Shown here: one piece after another, positions 46,490 to 56,165 of the stretch
How the letters are laid out: every line of letters starts with the position of its first letter
Numbering within the stretch: the first letter of the stretch is position 1
Program-made: the position numbers and the translations under genes
The notes under the pieces: generated by a model
Database searches by the model: none
What the model saw: the letters and a program-made list of their open reading frames with translations, nothing else
What the model was told of the DNA's origin: nothing
NCBI GenBank assembly: GCA_016840285.1
Contig: JAEOSR010000112.1
Span: 34,538-98,537, forward strand
Origin: Candidatus Hodarchaeota archaeon
GTDB lineage: Archaea > Asgardarchaeota > Heimdallarchaeia > Hodarchaeales > Hodarchaeaceae
Direction of reading: 5' to 3'
DNA length: 64,000 bases

Positions 46490-49108
46490 TTATTTTAATG
46501 CCAATTCTATCTCCCTCTGATCCTGTTGATTAATATTATATAACTTAAAAACTATAGAATCTATCTCTTTTCTTTTAGCTGATAATCTTGCTAACTCTTC
46601 GTGAAGATATTCATCTAATCCCTCTGCTTTTTGGTATTGGTTTTTTAATGGAAGACGTGTTAATAAATCCCCACTGAAACAAATTCTTAAAAATTGACGT
46701 TGCGACGTGAAAACGACTCCTACTTCCTGAAAGATGACCCAAAGACTAGTCAAAGTTCTTGTAATGGATTCTCCAATCTTCAAACATTCCCCCACAGCTT
46801 CCTCAACTTGGGTGACCATGGAATTGTCATGTATTTGATTAATATTTATAATAGGAAATTTTTTCAAATCATTTAACCGTATCTGTGGGTACCGACTGGA
46901 TTCTTTGCGTGGTTTACGAATGATGTTAAAGCGTTCTCCAATCCAATTTCCTAGAGAGGAACATAATATTCCTAGAATAAGAAAAAGAGAGTAAGGTGGT
47001 TTTGGGTCATAGATCAAATGTGTATTTCTCAGAGTCAAGTACTTGTGGTTATCTATTGTAGCAATGAATTTAGGTGCTGTTTGTCTCAAGATGATTTTAT
47101 CCGTTAAAAATCGTTCTAAATTCCCTGAAATCAAGATAACTTTCTTCTTAGTTCTTGAAATATTTTGCTTTGAATCTTGGAGGCTTTTTTCATATTCCTT
47201 ATCAAATCGAACAAAGGAATTCTGTTGGCTCGAAATCCAAAATAGGATATAGGATTGTGATAGTCCATTTGAGCCATCAATACACTTATAGAACCCTTCG
47301 TTTGCATCTGAGGATAAGAAATGAGTTTTAAGCAAACCTCCGTATTCCAAACCACAAGAGGTAGATGCTATATTTCCAAGTGGGATTGTGACATCATCGA
47401 AATAAGCAAGAAAGGAGGGAGTTTCTCGATATCTAAAAATAAAATTTGGTTGAGAGTAAAAATACTCCTTTGGAACTTTTTGAGGATCTTCGTTAAAATT
47501 TTCTTGCCACACAATTGCTTGATTATTCTGAGTATTCCTAAGCACTAAAAGAGATAAATCCACAATTGCAATTCTTCTATAACTGTAGTTTGCCAAAATA
47601 AAACCTATCTGATAATTTGAAAGTAGGTATTCACGGATATTTTTATAAGAAGGTAAATCTAAGAAAGAATGATCAATAACAAAACCCACAACACCCTTAG
47701 GAGATAGAAATTGTTGTAAACAAATTCCCAGGAATATTAGATAAGTATTGTCCCGCTTCCCACTGAACACAGGTATTAATTGTCTGAGGGTTTGTAATTC
47801 CACTTTAGAGGAAAAGTTCTTTGTGAAACGACTATGGAATGCAAGATATGGTGGATTTGAAAGTATAACATCAAACTTTGGGAAAGTTTGCTTGAATTTC
47901 AAGCCTGTAACAAACGAATCAATAAAATCTTTCTGTTCTAATCCTAATCGTAGTTCCTTCTTCTCCATTTCTAACAGATAAAATGAACTTAAGAAATTTT
48001 TACAAATTGAAATGCTATCATCATCGATATCCACACCATTTATACAAGAACATGTGATCTTTCGTCGTAAATTGATAAAGGAATCATTATGAGATGTGTT
48101 TGATAACATAAAGTTCACTAACCATTCTATAGCGAACATTAAAAGAATTCCAGTTCCCATAGCTGGATCAAACACTTTTAAACTAGTTATTGGTTTCGTT
48201 AAACCTTGATCAATATATGTTTCAAATGAATGAGTGACGATGGACTCTGCTAGAGTGATGGGTGTGTAAAATTTTCCAAATTTTTGATGATCACTTTTAC
48301 CTCTTATTTGTGGAATGATCTCAAGAAAAAGAATAAGTGGGACATCGAGAATCCAGTACTGTTCTGTTAAGGAAAAATTACCAAATATTTCCTTCCATGT
48401 TTTAGATCCCGTTGAAAAAGAGGTTAATTCCTTATTTATGCTTTGTAATAGCTTTTCTTGTGTTTCTAGATGATTTAACATCAAAAGGTGGAAATATGAA
48501 ACAAAATTTTCGCAATTTTCCAAAGTTTGCAAGTTTTCTTTGAACTCCTTGTTAACGGAATTTAACAATTGAGATTTTTTCTCTTCAAGGAAGCCCTCTC
48601 TCCATGAATCATCAATAGAATCCAAAATTGAATTATCTGACAATATTGAAGCTATAAAGTATGGATCAGTCCCTTGGAGAATAGGTGACCAAAGTAAAAA
48701 GCCATTACTTGATAGAGAAAACATATAAATTGTTTCTTGATTAATTAAACAAACCCATTCAATATGTTTTAATAGCAAAGTCTTTTTAACTGTTTTTAAA
48801 ATAACTAAACCCTTTTCTTCCACAAATAAATCTTTAACAATCATTTTGGGATTGTAAATGAAACAAAGATTACGAAAAATCCAGAGATTATTACCTATTG
48901 GTTCAAGCGTGGCGAGTATCTCTTCAAATTTATTTTGTTTCACTTGTGATATTATTCTCAAGATGGATTTTTGGTTAGAAGCTTCCAAGTTTTCAAAAAC
49001 GTCGAAAACTGATTGAATAATCCGGAGTTGAATTACGATTGGTAAAACAGGGGTCAAGGAAAAAGGAACAAGAGTTCTAGAGAGAGGATTATGAAAATTA
49101 GGAGGCAT
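46490..49108 (-). CDS. Large adenine-specific DNA methylase
   Basis: An 872-residue protein. Residues 1-270 are not recognised. The methylase core starts FGKFYTPITLAESIV near 277, motif I VFDPAMGTG (D314) and motif IV SNPPY (N418), typical of Eco57I/PglX-like N6-adenine methylases. The remaining C-terminal 350 residues would be target recognition and helical parts. It has no visible PD-(D/E)XK, so it may be a methylase only, or the nuclease is too divergent to see. Its ATG overlaps the stop of the histidine kinase gene by 11 bases, so the two are translationally coupled. Confidence 0.85.
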   Translation of the reverse strand: MPPNFHNPLSRTLVPFSLTPVLPIVIQLRIIQSVFDVFENLEASNQKSILRIISQVKQNKFEEILATLEPIGNNLWIFRNLCFIYNPKMIVKDLFVEEKGLVILKTVKKTLLLKHIEWVCLINQETIYMFSLSSNGFLLWSPILQGTDPYFIASILSDNSILDSIDDSWREGFLEEKKSQLLNSVNKEFKENLQTLENCENFVSYFHLLMLNHLETQEKLLQSINKELTSFSTGSKTWKEIFGNFSLTEQYWILDVPLILFLEIIPQIRGKSDHQKFGKFYTPITLAESIVTHSFETYIDQGLTKPITSLKVFDPAMGTGILLMFAIEWLVNFMLSNTSHNDSFINLRRKITCSCINGVDIDDDSISICKNFLSSFYLLEMEKKELRLGLEQKDFIDSFVTGLKFKQTFPKFDVILSNPPYLAFHSRFTKNFSSKVELQTLRQLIPVFSGKRDNTYLIFLGICLQQFLSPKGVVGFVIDHSFLDLPSYKNIREYLLSNYQIGFILANYSYRRIAIVDLSLLVLRNTQNNQAIVWQENFNEDPQKVPKEYFYSQPNFIFRYRETPSFLAYFDDVTIPLGNIASTSCGLEYGGLLKTHFLSSDANEGFYKCIDGSNGLSQSYILFWISSQQNSFVRFDKEYEKSLQDSKQNISRTKKKVILISGNLERFLTDKIILRQTAPKFIATIDNHKYLTLRNTHLIYDPKPPYSLFLILGILCSSLGNWIGERFNIIRKPRKESSRYPQIRLNDLKKFPIININQIHDNSMVTQVEEAVGECLKIGESITRTLTSLWVIFQEVGVVFTSQRQFLRICFSGDLLTRLPLKNQYQKAEGLDEYLHEELARLSAKRKEIDSIVFKLYNINQQDQREIELALK

Positions 49109-50873
49109 CAGAAGTCGCTTTTTCTCTTATTTCAATTTTCTGAGAGTAAAATTTTCCTGCAAGATTTCTAATGGTTCTATCCTGATCATATAAGATGACT
49201 TTCTCTAATGTAGAAATTACGTTTTCAAGTTCAAGTCCTGAATAATTCCCATTTCCTAATTGGTGAACAGATTCCATTCGATTTAGCATGTTTTCAGAAG
49301 TAGTAGCAATCCGAATTAATTCATTTAATGTACTATCTTTTATTGGTTGAGAAGTTGCTACATCACTATCGTGAGAAATAAGGAGTGGAAGGGTGATAGT
49401 AACCGTAGTTCCTTTATTGTAACCAGAGGAAGTAATTTCTAGTGTTCCCCCATGAGCTGTTATAATTTCATTAGTGAGGTAAAGTCCCAAACCTAACCGA
49501 CTTGCCGAGGGATGGAATGTCACAAAGGGTTTTCCGATTTCTTCAAGATTAATTGCATCAATTCCTACGCCATTGTCCTCTATAGTGAGTTTAAGGTCTT
49601 GACCATCGTTTTCAATAGAAGTATAGACTTCTACAACCCCATGACCAGTAAATCTTATTGCGTTTTCTAAAACGTTACTTAATGCTTGGGAAATGCGGTC
49701 TCTATCAAGATTAACGATGTATGGAGTTGATGGATATTGTACAATAAGATCAATTCGAAATTTCCTCAATAAAAATTCAAGATCCTCAATTACTTTCTGT
49801 AGGATTGGATTAATGTTTTCTCCACGGAGATTACATCTTAATTTTCCACGTTGGATCAATGCAATGTCGTTAAGATCCTTTGTTAAGGAGACCATCTGAT
49901 CAATATTACGTTTAAAGACATTGATAAATCTTGATTCTAATGCTTGTTTCTCTTCAGTACTGACCCCTTTATCAAGTTGTTTGGTATAGAAATCTAAATA
50001 TCCTTTTAAATTGAGAAGTGGTGTCCGAAGCTGATGTTGAGTCATTGTTAAGAAGTCCAACTTCATATCTTGTAACTCTTTTATGGAAGATAGATCAATT
50101 AGGATACCTTGTATAAATACATCTCTTTTAGAATAAACTCTTCGAACTATGGCGTGAACAGGAATCCGAGAGTCATTCTTACACAAAAGATTGAACTCAG
50201 AAGTTTCATCAGGATGATAATACCTTTTTAGCTTAGCTGTTTCTTTAGGAATGTTCCCTGTAATCAAGTCTCGTTTACTCTGAATTAAAAATCTTGCAAC
50301 CTTTTCTCGATCTTCAGGAGCAATAAAAAAAGTCGGCATACTTTTATGTAGGATCATCTCTTCTTCTGTATAGTTCAATTTTTCAATAAAAGCTTGATTA
50401 TAGTAATCCAATATTCCATTCTTTAGAATAAAAAGAAAATTTGGATCTCGTTCCATTATAGCTTGATATTGAGTCTCTGTTGCTGATACTTCGTCAAATA
50501 TCTCCTTTATCTTGCCAATATTCCTCACAATTACTATAAAATAATCATCATCCAGAGGACTTATTCTTAATTGGACCCATGTTTGTTTCCCCGTTAATGT
50601 AAGGCCTTTCCATTCACTTTTCCCTGGTAATTTTCTCGAACTACTCAGTTCAACAAATTTTTGGTGATCTGATGGATCCAAGAAGCCTAGAAATATATCT
50701 TTGTCTAAGAGTTGTCCATTATTGATCTGTAAATCTTTTCTAATCTTTTTATTTGCAAAGATCGGTTCATTATTGTTGTTTCTGTCCAGAATAATAATTC
50801 CAGCGGGAACTTTATCGAGAAAACTAATGAACTTAGTATCAAACATCTCTCTCTTAGACGACAATTGATTCAT
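49098..50873 (-). CDS. PAS-containing sensor histidine kinase
   Basis: A 591-residue cytosolic kinase. Two PAS-like domains (about 12-125 and 130-265), then H-box MTQHQLRTPL near 277, N-box LSNVLENAIRFT near 398, G1 EDNGVGID near 427 and G2 GLGLYLTNEI. After the ATPase core are about 90 extra residues (SENMLNRMESVHQLG and a helical repeat-like end) not usual for the family. It is upstream of and overlaps the methylase gene by 11 bases. No cognate response regulator is adjacent. Confidence 0.92.
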   Translation of the reverse strand: MNQLSSKREMFDTKFISFLDKVPAGIIILDRNNNNEPIFANKKIRKDLQINNGQLLDKDIFLGFLDPSDHQKFVELSSSRKLPGKSEWKGLTLTGKQTWVQLRISPLDDDYFIVIVRNIGKIKEIFDEVSATETQYQAIMERDPNFLFILKNGILDYYNQAFIEKLNYTEEEMILHKSMPTFFIAPEDREKVARFLIQSKRDLITGNIPKETAKLKRYYHPDETSEFNLLCKNDSRIPVHAIVRRVYSKRDVFIQGILIDLSSIKELQDMKLDFLTMTQHQLRTPLLNLKGYLDFYTKQLDKGVSTEEKQALESRFINVFKRNIDQMVSLTKDLNDIALIQRGKLRCNLRGENINPILQKVIEDLEFLLRKFRIDLIVQYPSTPYIVNLDRDRISQALSNVLENAIRFTGHGVVEVYTSIENDGQDLKLTIEDNGVGIDAINLEEIGKPFVTFHPSASRLGLGLYLTNEIITAHGGTLEITSSGYNKGTTVTITLPLLISHDSDVATSQPIKDSTLNELIRIATTSENMLNRMESVHQLGNGNYSGLELENVISTLEKVILYDQDRTIRNLAGKFYSQKIEIREKATSDAS

Positions 50874-51010
50874 TCCTTATATTTACTCTGTTTCAGAAAT
50901 ACCTAATATACTACATATTTTTAACCTAGTATAGACATTTTGTAATAACATAGTTTTTTATGGTTTAACGAGGTCAAATATCTATATTAGAAAGAGGAAA
51001 GTGAAACGTA

Positions 51011-51634
51011 ATGCTAGAACGTTTGAAAGATCTTGAAACAACTCAGAATTATTCGGAAATGCTTAATGAACTTCGAAAACACGAAAGTATTTCAACTCAA
51101 GCCTATGCAAGGATAGGTTCCCAGATTACTAATCCAACTATTGTAGGAATCCTTAAAGCTTTGGAAGAGATGTCTGTTTCAGCCACTTCATTGTTACGTC
51201 ATTGTTCTGATCTTCTGGAAGATGAGACTGTAACCGTCCCTCTCGCAGCAGAAGCAGATGTGTCAAGTACAATCTCTATATCTACTGATATCACGAGAGA
51301 TCGTGATAACATGTTTGCTTTAGATGACCTGAAAACAATATTATCAGAAATTCCACCAAAAGAGGTTTCAGAGGAAGGTGCGACAATAACAGCTACTTTT
51401 TGGTATATTAAAGGTGGGAAGAACGAATCAATCGAATTAAATCTATCCGAGAGAGAGACCTTTGGAAAAATTATCGTTGATATATTGAAACAAATTGAAG
51501 TCGGATCAGATGAGAAGTTTTCAATTTCACCGCTTGGTTACGAAGCACTGCTTCGACACCAACTCCAAAATTCATTTGGCCAGATAGTAAAGACATATGG
51601 AGAAGATTTTACCTTAATTAAATTATATACTTAG
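51011..51634 (+). CDS. Unrecognised soluble protein
   Basis: A 207-residue protein. Residues 1-70 are helical (MLERLKDLETTQNYSEMLNE, then VGILKALEEMSVSATSLLRH). Residues 70-110 are acidic and low-complexity in Thr/Ser/Val/Ala. The C-terminal part from about 115 is mixed strand and helix (ATFWYIKGGKNES). No signal peptide or motif is visible, and the family is not recognised. An ATG start at 51011 follows GAAAGAGGAAAG. It is divergent from the histidine kinase gene. Confidence 0.7.
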   Translation: MLERLKDLETTQNYSEMLNELRKHESISTQAYARIGSQITNPTIVGILKALEEMSVSATSLLRHCSDLLEDETVTVPLAAEADVSSTISISTDITRDRDNMFALDDLKTILSEIPPKEVSEEGATITATFWYIKGGKNESIELNLSERETFGKIIVDILKQIEVGSDEKFSISPLGYEALLRHQLQNSFGQIVKTYGEDFTLIKLYT

Positions 51635-51785
51635 AGATAGAGGAATAATCCAAAAATTAACCAGAAAAATAGGATGAACAATCAATTCTAGCAGTCTTGA
51701 GAAAAGTTTATATGTTTGAATAGATCTATCTTTATCACTACACCATTACTTCGGTACTTTTCTAAATGATTCAGATAAGAATTAG

Positions 51786-52028
51786 GTGCCTCTTTTGGAA
51801 AACAATGATTATGAAGCTAAGATTGTATCGGTATCAGCGAATATAGCTAATAGTATAGTAGAATACATGGATTTACTTATTGAACGAGGATATTATTCAT
51901 CACGAGAGGATATCGTTCGTCAAGCTATTATTGACCTTTTTATTGATAAATTTGAGATCAGTCTTTTAGATCTCGAACCAGATCTTTTTGAATTTCCCTC
52001 TATAGAGGAACTCGAAGAAACAGAATAA
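51786..52028 (+). CDS. Ribbon-helix-helix (CopG/MetJ-like) protein
   Basis: An 80-residue protein starting at GTG 51786. A strand (AKIVSVSANIA) leads to helices VEYMDLLIERGYYSSREDIVRQAIIDLF, the usual ribbon-helix-helix arrangement, and an acidic C-terminal tail (FEFPSIEELEETE). Such proteins bind DNA as dimers. No toxin partner is adjacent, so an antitoxin role is not indicated. The MoaD-like gene starts 125 bases downstream. Confidence 0.72.
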   Translation: MPLLENNDYEAKIVSVSANIANSIVEYMDLLIERGYYSSREDIVRQAIIDLFIDKFEISLLDLEPDLFEFPSIEELEETE

Positions 52029-52153
52029 TTTTATTGAAAAGGGAATAAGAAAGGGAGTTATTTCATCAACCAATACACATTAATTATAAGAATTATTTCT
52101 TAAAACTTGTATTGACACTTATTTGAAACTGATTTGAGGTCATGTGATCACAA

Positions 52154-52471
52154 GTGATTGAAATTCACTTATATGGCACTTTGAAGAAGAAAATTGACCC
52201 TAACGCTTCGTTTGCAGAGGATACGATCCTTCAAATTCCATTCATTGAGAATGAACGATTAATTCAACTATTAGAACGATTAGATATTAAGATAAACGAA
52301 TGTGGTGAGATTTTCTGTAATGGAAGCGTTGCAATGGGAAATACTTTGATTCCGAAAGGGGCACGAATTGGGGTATTTTCAACGGGAATGCATCTTTTAT
52401 GCGGTGGCCAACATCTTAAGGGTCACGGATTCATCACAAAGAGTCCAACAAAAAAGGATCAATATTATTGA
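52154..52471 (+). CDS. Ubiquitin-like MoaD/ThiS-family protein with C-terminal tail
   Basis: A 105-residue beta-grasp protein. It starts IEIHLYGTLKKKID, with the first strand and turn as in MoaD, followed by LIQLLERLDIK and GARIGVFSTG near 69-78. The diglycine G84-G85 of the sulfur-carrier end is present (LLCGG) but is followed by 20 more residues (QHLKGHGFITKSPTKKDQYY). A true sulfur carrier or modifier needs a free GG end, so either it is processed or this is not its role. GTG start. A more ordinary MoaD gene begins at once downstream. Confidence 0.75.
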   Translation: MIEIHLYGTLKKKIDPNASFAEDTILQIPFIENERLIQLLERLDIKINECGEIFCNGSVAMGNTLIPKGARIGVFSTGMHLLCGGQHLKGHGFITKSPTKKDQYY

Positions 52472-52488
52472 AAGGAAGACTATCCCTA

Positions 52489-52731
52489 ATGATAGTTAAA
52501 GTAAAACTATTTGCCACATTAAGAAGCTATGGGCCAACAGATATTAAATTAGGGGAGAGTTTCTCAGTCATTCTGGAAGATGATGCTGATGTCGCTGCAT
52601 TGTTGAAAGAGTTGAAAATCCCTGAAGATGAAGCTAAAATAATCATGATTAATGGGAATAATAGGGAGTTAGAAGATAAACCAAAGGAAGGAGATACAAT
52701 CGCTATTTTTCCACCTGTTGGAGGGGGTTAA
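52489..52731 (+). CDS. MoaD/ThiS-like sulfur carrier
   Basis: An 80-residue beta-grasp protein: start MIVKVKLFATLRSYG, KIIMINGNNRELEDK in the middle and a closing GDTIAIFPPVGGG with the free diglycine end used for sulfur transfer. The ATG at 52489 gives the family's usual start; a TTG at 52468 would add seven residues and overlap the preceding gene by 4. In archaea such proteins help make molybdopterin/tungstopterin. The AOR gene 1.6 kb downstream needs that cofactor, so a tie is likely. Confidence 0.88.
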   Translation: MIVKVKLFATLRSYGPTDIKLGESFSVILEDDADVAALLKELKIPEDEAKIIMINGNNRELEDKPKEGDTIAIFPPVGGG

Positions 52732-52748
52732 TCTCTCTAATAGCATTG

Positions 52749-52767
52749 AAGAAGAAATTTCCTTCTT
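52749..52767. repeat. Short inverted repeat after the MoaD gene
   Basis: AAGAAG on one side and CTTCTT on the other flank AAATTTC, about 18 bases past the MoaD stop. It is a small hairpin candidate at the end of that transcript, with no T-run after it. Role unclear. Confidence 0.3.
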
Positions 52768-52875
52768 TAATAACAAAAATACCTATTTTTATAAAGGCCT
52801 TGTCAAAATAACCTTAAGAAGAATCAAAAGTGGAAAAGAACCAACGTTTGTATTCAAAAATAGAGAGATAAGGTA

Positions 52876-53463
52876 TTGAGCAGAATAACCAGAATTGCTG
52901 AGCCCATCAGAAATTTTAGGGCAAACAAGATTCTAAACACAATAAGATTCTTTATCAAACCAGGAGACTTAATATTAAGTGTAGGAGATGGAGATGGTTA
53001 TGTCTCGCTTCGAATCCAAGAAAAAACTGAATCTCTAGTTCAAGGATTGGATATATTACATTATACAAAATACAGAGTTCAGGGCGTTCCTCTCGTTATT
53101 TATGATGGGAAAAAAATTCCATTCGCAGATGAATCTTTTGATATAAGTGCTGGGGTCTTTTTATTACATCATTGTGAAAATATAGAGTTTATTCTTCAAG
53201 AAATGATCCGTGTGAGCAGAAAGAAGATAATAATTGTTGAGGATGTATTTAATAATCGTTTAGAGCACGTTTTTCTCCGTATTTTTGACACTATTGAAAA
53301 TCGAACTTTCTCGATAGAAATGCCGATTCCTTATAATTTCCAAAGTCTATCACAATGGAAGAAGATTTTCAAGAATGTTAATCTAAAACTTGTTTATTCA
53401 ATCCAATTCCGAGCCCTGCCTCTTCCTGTTCGTAATCAAGCTTTTTGCTTAATCAAAAAATAA
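52876..53463 (+). CDS. Class I SAM-dependent methyltransferase
   Basis: A 195-residue protein starting at TTG 52876. The SAM-binding loop is LILSVGDGDGYVSL, and a conserved IPFADESFDISAGVFLLHHC matches motif II and the post-motif helix of UbiE-like methyltransferases. The C-terminal part is helical and might face a membrane or lipid substrate. Substrate unknown. No direct neighbour pairs with it. Confidence 0.85.
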   Translation: MSRITRIAEPIRNFRANKILNTIRFFIKPGDLILSVGDGDGYVSLRIQEKTESLVQGLDILHYTKYRVQGVPLVIYDGKKIPFADESFDISAGVFLLHHCENIEFILQEMIRVSRKKIIIVEDVFNNRLEHVFLRIFDTIENRTFSIEMPIPYNFQSLSQWKKIFKNVNLKLVYSIQFRALPLPVRNQAFCLIKK

Positions 53464-53496
53464 GCCAGCCTTTATTTCTAATCGTATATGATTACA

Positions 53497-54153
53497 TCAC
53501 ATTTTACTCAATATCTGATCCATGTTCGCTATTAGATCATTCGGGTTTTCCATTGGAATTGCTGCTAATTCCAATAAAATTTCTCTAAATTTTTCTATAA
53601 ACTCCTTATTTGTATATTCAGAAGATAATTCATTAATGACTTTTTGGATATCACTAGGTTTCTCTTCATGTTTTTTTACCTTCTCTGAGAATATATTCAT
53701 GATTATTGTTGCTGTTAGACTTGAGAATTTTTGGCCGATTTTTGTATGAAGAACAAGTAGGTTTGGTTTTGTTGTCAATGAATCGAAATTCATGAACATG
53801 CTGATTTTTTTTGCAGTGATTTCATCAACTTTGTGTAGAAGAACACGATATATATTCATCTCATCTGAACTTATTGTCCCATCGGCCTCTGCTCGCTTGT
53901 ATGTATTTGACACTATCTCTTTTAAGATACGCCTCTGTTTTATTAATAGGATCTGTACTTCGTTTCTAGAAAAAGGGTGCCCTGTGCCTAATTTGGGGAT
54001 TCTTTCCGAATGTATGGATAAATCGTGTTCTATTCCAGCAATTAGCACCTGTTCTTCAGGTGTGATTGTTAAGTCTTTCAAAGCTTCTTGGAGTACAACC
54101 CTCATGATTTCCTCAGATGGCATTCTAAGGAGGTAGGTAATTTCATCTTCCAT
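53497..54153 (-). CDS. Unrecognised helical protein, TerB-like in part
   Basis: A 218-residue soluble protein, all-helical. AEADGTISSDEMNIYRVLLHKVDE, near residues 107-130, recalls the loop-helix of TerB-like domains, where acidic residues bind metal. The first half (EQVLIAGIEHDLSIHSERI) is also acidic and helical. I cannot be sure of the family. It converges with the methyltransferase gene; the AOR gene is on the other side. Confidence 0.65.
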   Translation of the reverse strand: MEDEITYLLRMPSEEIMRVVLQEALKDLTITPEEQVLIAGIEHDLSIHSERIPKLGTGHPFSRNEVQILLIKQRRILKEIVSNTYKRAEADGTISSDEMNIYRVLLHKVDEITAKKISMFMNFDSLTTKPNLLVLHTKIGQKFSSLTATIIMNIFSEKVKKHEEKPSDIQKVINELSSEYTNKEFIEKFREILLELAAIPMENPNDLIANMDQILSKM

Positions 54154-54375
54154 ATGATACCATTCCTAACATTTAGAGGTTTTTATACACGATAACAGTC
54201 CGTTTACACTCTAGATTGCTATTTTAGGTAAAATCATTCGTAAGATTTTTAACAACTTGTGCGGTATACCATAAAGACTCTGTTGAGACAGTGGATGTAG
54301 CTCTTAAATGGAGTGGAATTATGTGTAGAAGTTTAGAAACTATACACGCCAACTTCGTTGAGGTGTATTAAAACG

Positions 54376-56148
54376 ATGAGCAAAATTTTAAGAGTAAACA
54401 TGAGTAAATTGGAACATAAATTTGAAGATGTTCCAGATAAATATAAAACGCTTGGAGGAAGGGCTTTAACAACAAATATCATCTTTGATGAGATTAATCC
54501 TAAGTGTGATCCCCTTGGTCCTGATAACAAAGTTGTAATTGCTCCAGGTCTACTTGCTGGAACAAATGCACCATCATCAGGTCGATTAAGTGTTGGAGGC
54601 AAATCACCTCTGACTAATGGTATCAAAGAGGCAAACGCGGGTGGTTTAACAGCTCAAAAACTTGGACGTTTGGGTATAAAAGCTCTAATAATTGAAGAGC
54701 AGGCCTCAGGTGATAATTGGTACAATATAGTCCTAACAAAAGATAAATGTGAAATTGTTGAAGCTAAAGAATTTCATGGTATGGGTTTATATGAATTAAT
54801 TGCCAAAGTATGGGAAAAATATCCCAATAAACCAGGAATAATTGGATGTGGGGTTGCAGGACAGAAACAGTTGACAGGCGCTGGGATTTTTGGCAATAAT
54901 ATTGAAAATAGTGATCCTGGACGTTATGCAGGTCGAGGTGGCTTAGGTGCAGTCCTTGGAAGCAAGCATGTCATTGCGATAATTTCAGATGATACAGGTA
55001 CGGAGAGTCTCAAGCCAGTTAACCAAGAATTATTTGACACTGGGCGAAGAAAATTACGTGACGCACTAAATGAACATGCGGTCACAGGAGCAATTGAAAA
55101 AGACGGGAAAACTTATGGTGGACTAAAGAATTACGGAACTAATATTCTACAAAATATTATCAACGAAGCAGGAGCTCTCCCCACCCGTAATTGGACTAGG
55201 GGACGTTTTGAAGGGGCAGCAAAAATCAGCGGTGAAGCTGTTCATGAATTAGTTGATAAAGTGAAAGTTAAATTTCCGAATTCAACAGCAGCTTACAATC
55301 ATGCATGTCATCCCGGATGTGTAATCCGATGTAGTAATATTGTTCCTTATGAAGAAACAGGCGAACCTCAAGTTTCACCACTTGAATATGAAACTGCGTG
55401 GGCACTAGGTACTAATTGTGAAATCAGCGATCTTTACTATGTCGCTGAACTCAATCGTGTCTGCAATGACCTTGGGCTTGATACTATAGAAATGGGGAAT
55501 ACGATTGCTGTTGCTATGGAAGGTGGTGTACTTGAATTCGGAGACGGTTCTGGAGCAGTGGAATTTTTAAAGAAAGTTGCCGCAGACGAAGAGATCGGTG
55601 AAATTATCGGTAATGGTGCGGTAGCAATGGGTAAACACAAGGGCGTTAGTCGAGTTGCTCAAGTTAAAGGTCAAAGCTTGCCTGCTTATGATCCACGACC
55701 TATTAAAGGTATCGGGGTGACATATGCGACGGGCACTCAAGGTGGTGATCATACACAAGCGTACACAATAGCCCCAGAAATCCTGCAAGTTGGCGGCAAA
55801 CCTGATCGAATGGACGTTAAGAAAGCCGAATTGTCACGAGCTTTCCAAACCACTACAGCATACATCGATTCAACTGGATATTGTCTCTTTATCGCATTTG
55901 CTATACTCGACATTGAATCTGGATTAAATGGTATGGTAGAATCAGTCAATGGTTTTCTAGGTACAGAAATTGATCTTGGAAAATATGGTGCTGAAATCAT
56001 TCGTATTGAACGAGAATTCAATAAAAGGGCTGGAATGACAAATAAGGATGATCGTTTGCCTGAATTCTTCTACAAGGAACCCTTACCCCCCCACAATGTT
56101 GTTTTTGATGTTCCTAACGAAGAATTAGACAAAGTTCATCAAGAATAA
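54376..56148 (+). CDS. Tungsten aldehyde ferredoxin oxidoreductase family enzyme
   Basis: About 590 residues with the full AOR layout. N-terminal domain KYKTLGGRALTTNI and NAPSSGRLSVGGKS, then central pterin-binding parts and the iron-sulfur cysteines, CHPGCVIRC near 316-324 with a later one in STGYCLF. QSLPAYDPRPIKGIGVTYA and GTQGGDHT are also family marks. AOR-type enzymes oxidise aldehydes to acids in the cytoplasm, giving electrons to ferredoxin. I take the ATG at 54376, with GAGGTG ten bases upstream; a TTG at 54358 is less likely. Two MoaD-like genes are 1.6 kb upstream. Confidence 0.93.
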   Translation: MSKILRVNMSKLEHKFEDVPDKYKTLGGRALTTNIIFDEINPKCDPLGPDNKVVIAPGLLAGTNAPSSGRLSVGGKSPLTNGIKEANAGGLTAQKLGRLGIKALIIEEQASGDNWYNIVLTKDKCEIVEAKEFHGMGLYELIAKVWEKYPNKPGIIGCGVAGQKQLTGAGIFGNNIENSDPGRYAGRGGLGAVLGSKHVIAIISDDTGTESLKPVNQELFDTGRRKLRDALNEHAVTGAIEKDGKTYGGLKNYGTNILQNIINEAGALPTRNWTRGRFEGAAKISGEAVHELVDKVKVKFPNSTAAYNHACHPGCVIRCSNIVPYEETGEPQVSPLEYETAWALGTNCEISDLYYVAELNRVCNDLGLDTIEMGNTIAVAMEGGVLEFGDGSGAVEFLKKVAADEEIGEIIGNGAVAMGKHKGVSRVAQVKGQSLPAYDPRPIKGIGVTYATGTQGGDHTQAYTIAPEILQVGGKPDRMDVKKAELSRAFQTTTAYIDSTGYCLFIAFAILDIESGLNGMVESVNGFLGTEIDLGKYGAEIIRIEREFNKRAGMTNKDDRLPEFFYKEPLPPHNVVFDVPNEELDKVHQE

Positions 56149-56165
56149 CTGAGTGACAATTGGTC

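Noticed and set aside
51786..52028. Reading the ribbon-helix-helix gene as an antitoxin
   Set aside because: No toxin-like gene overlaps or follows it; the next gene is a MoaD-like protein 125 bases away.
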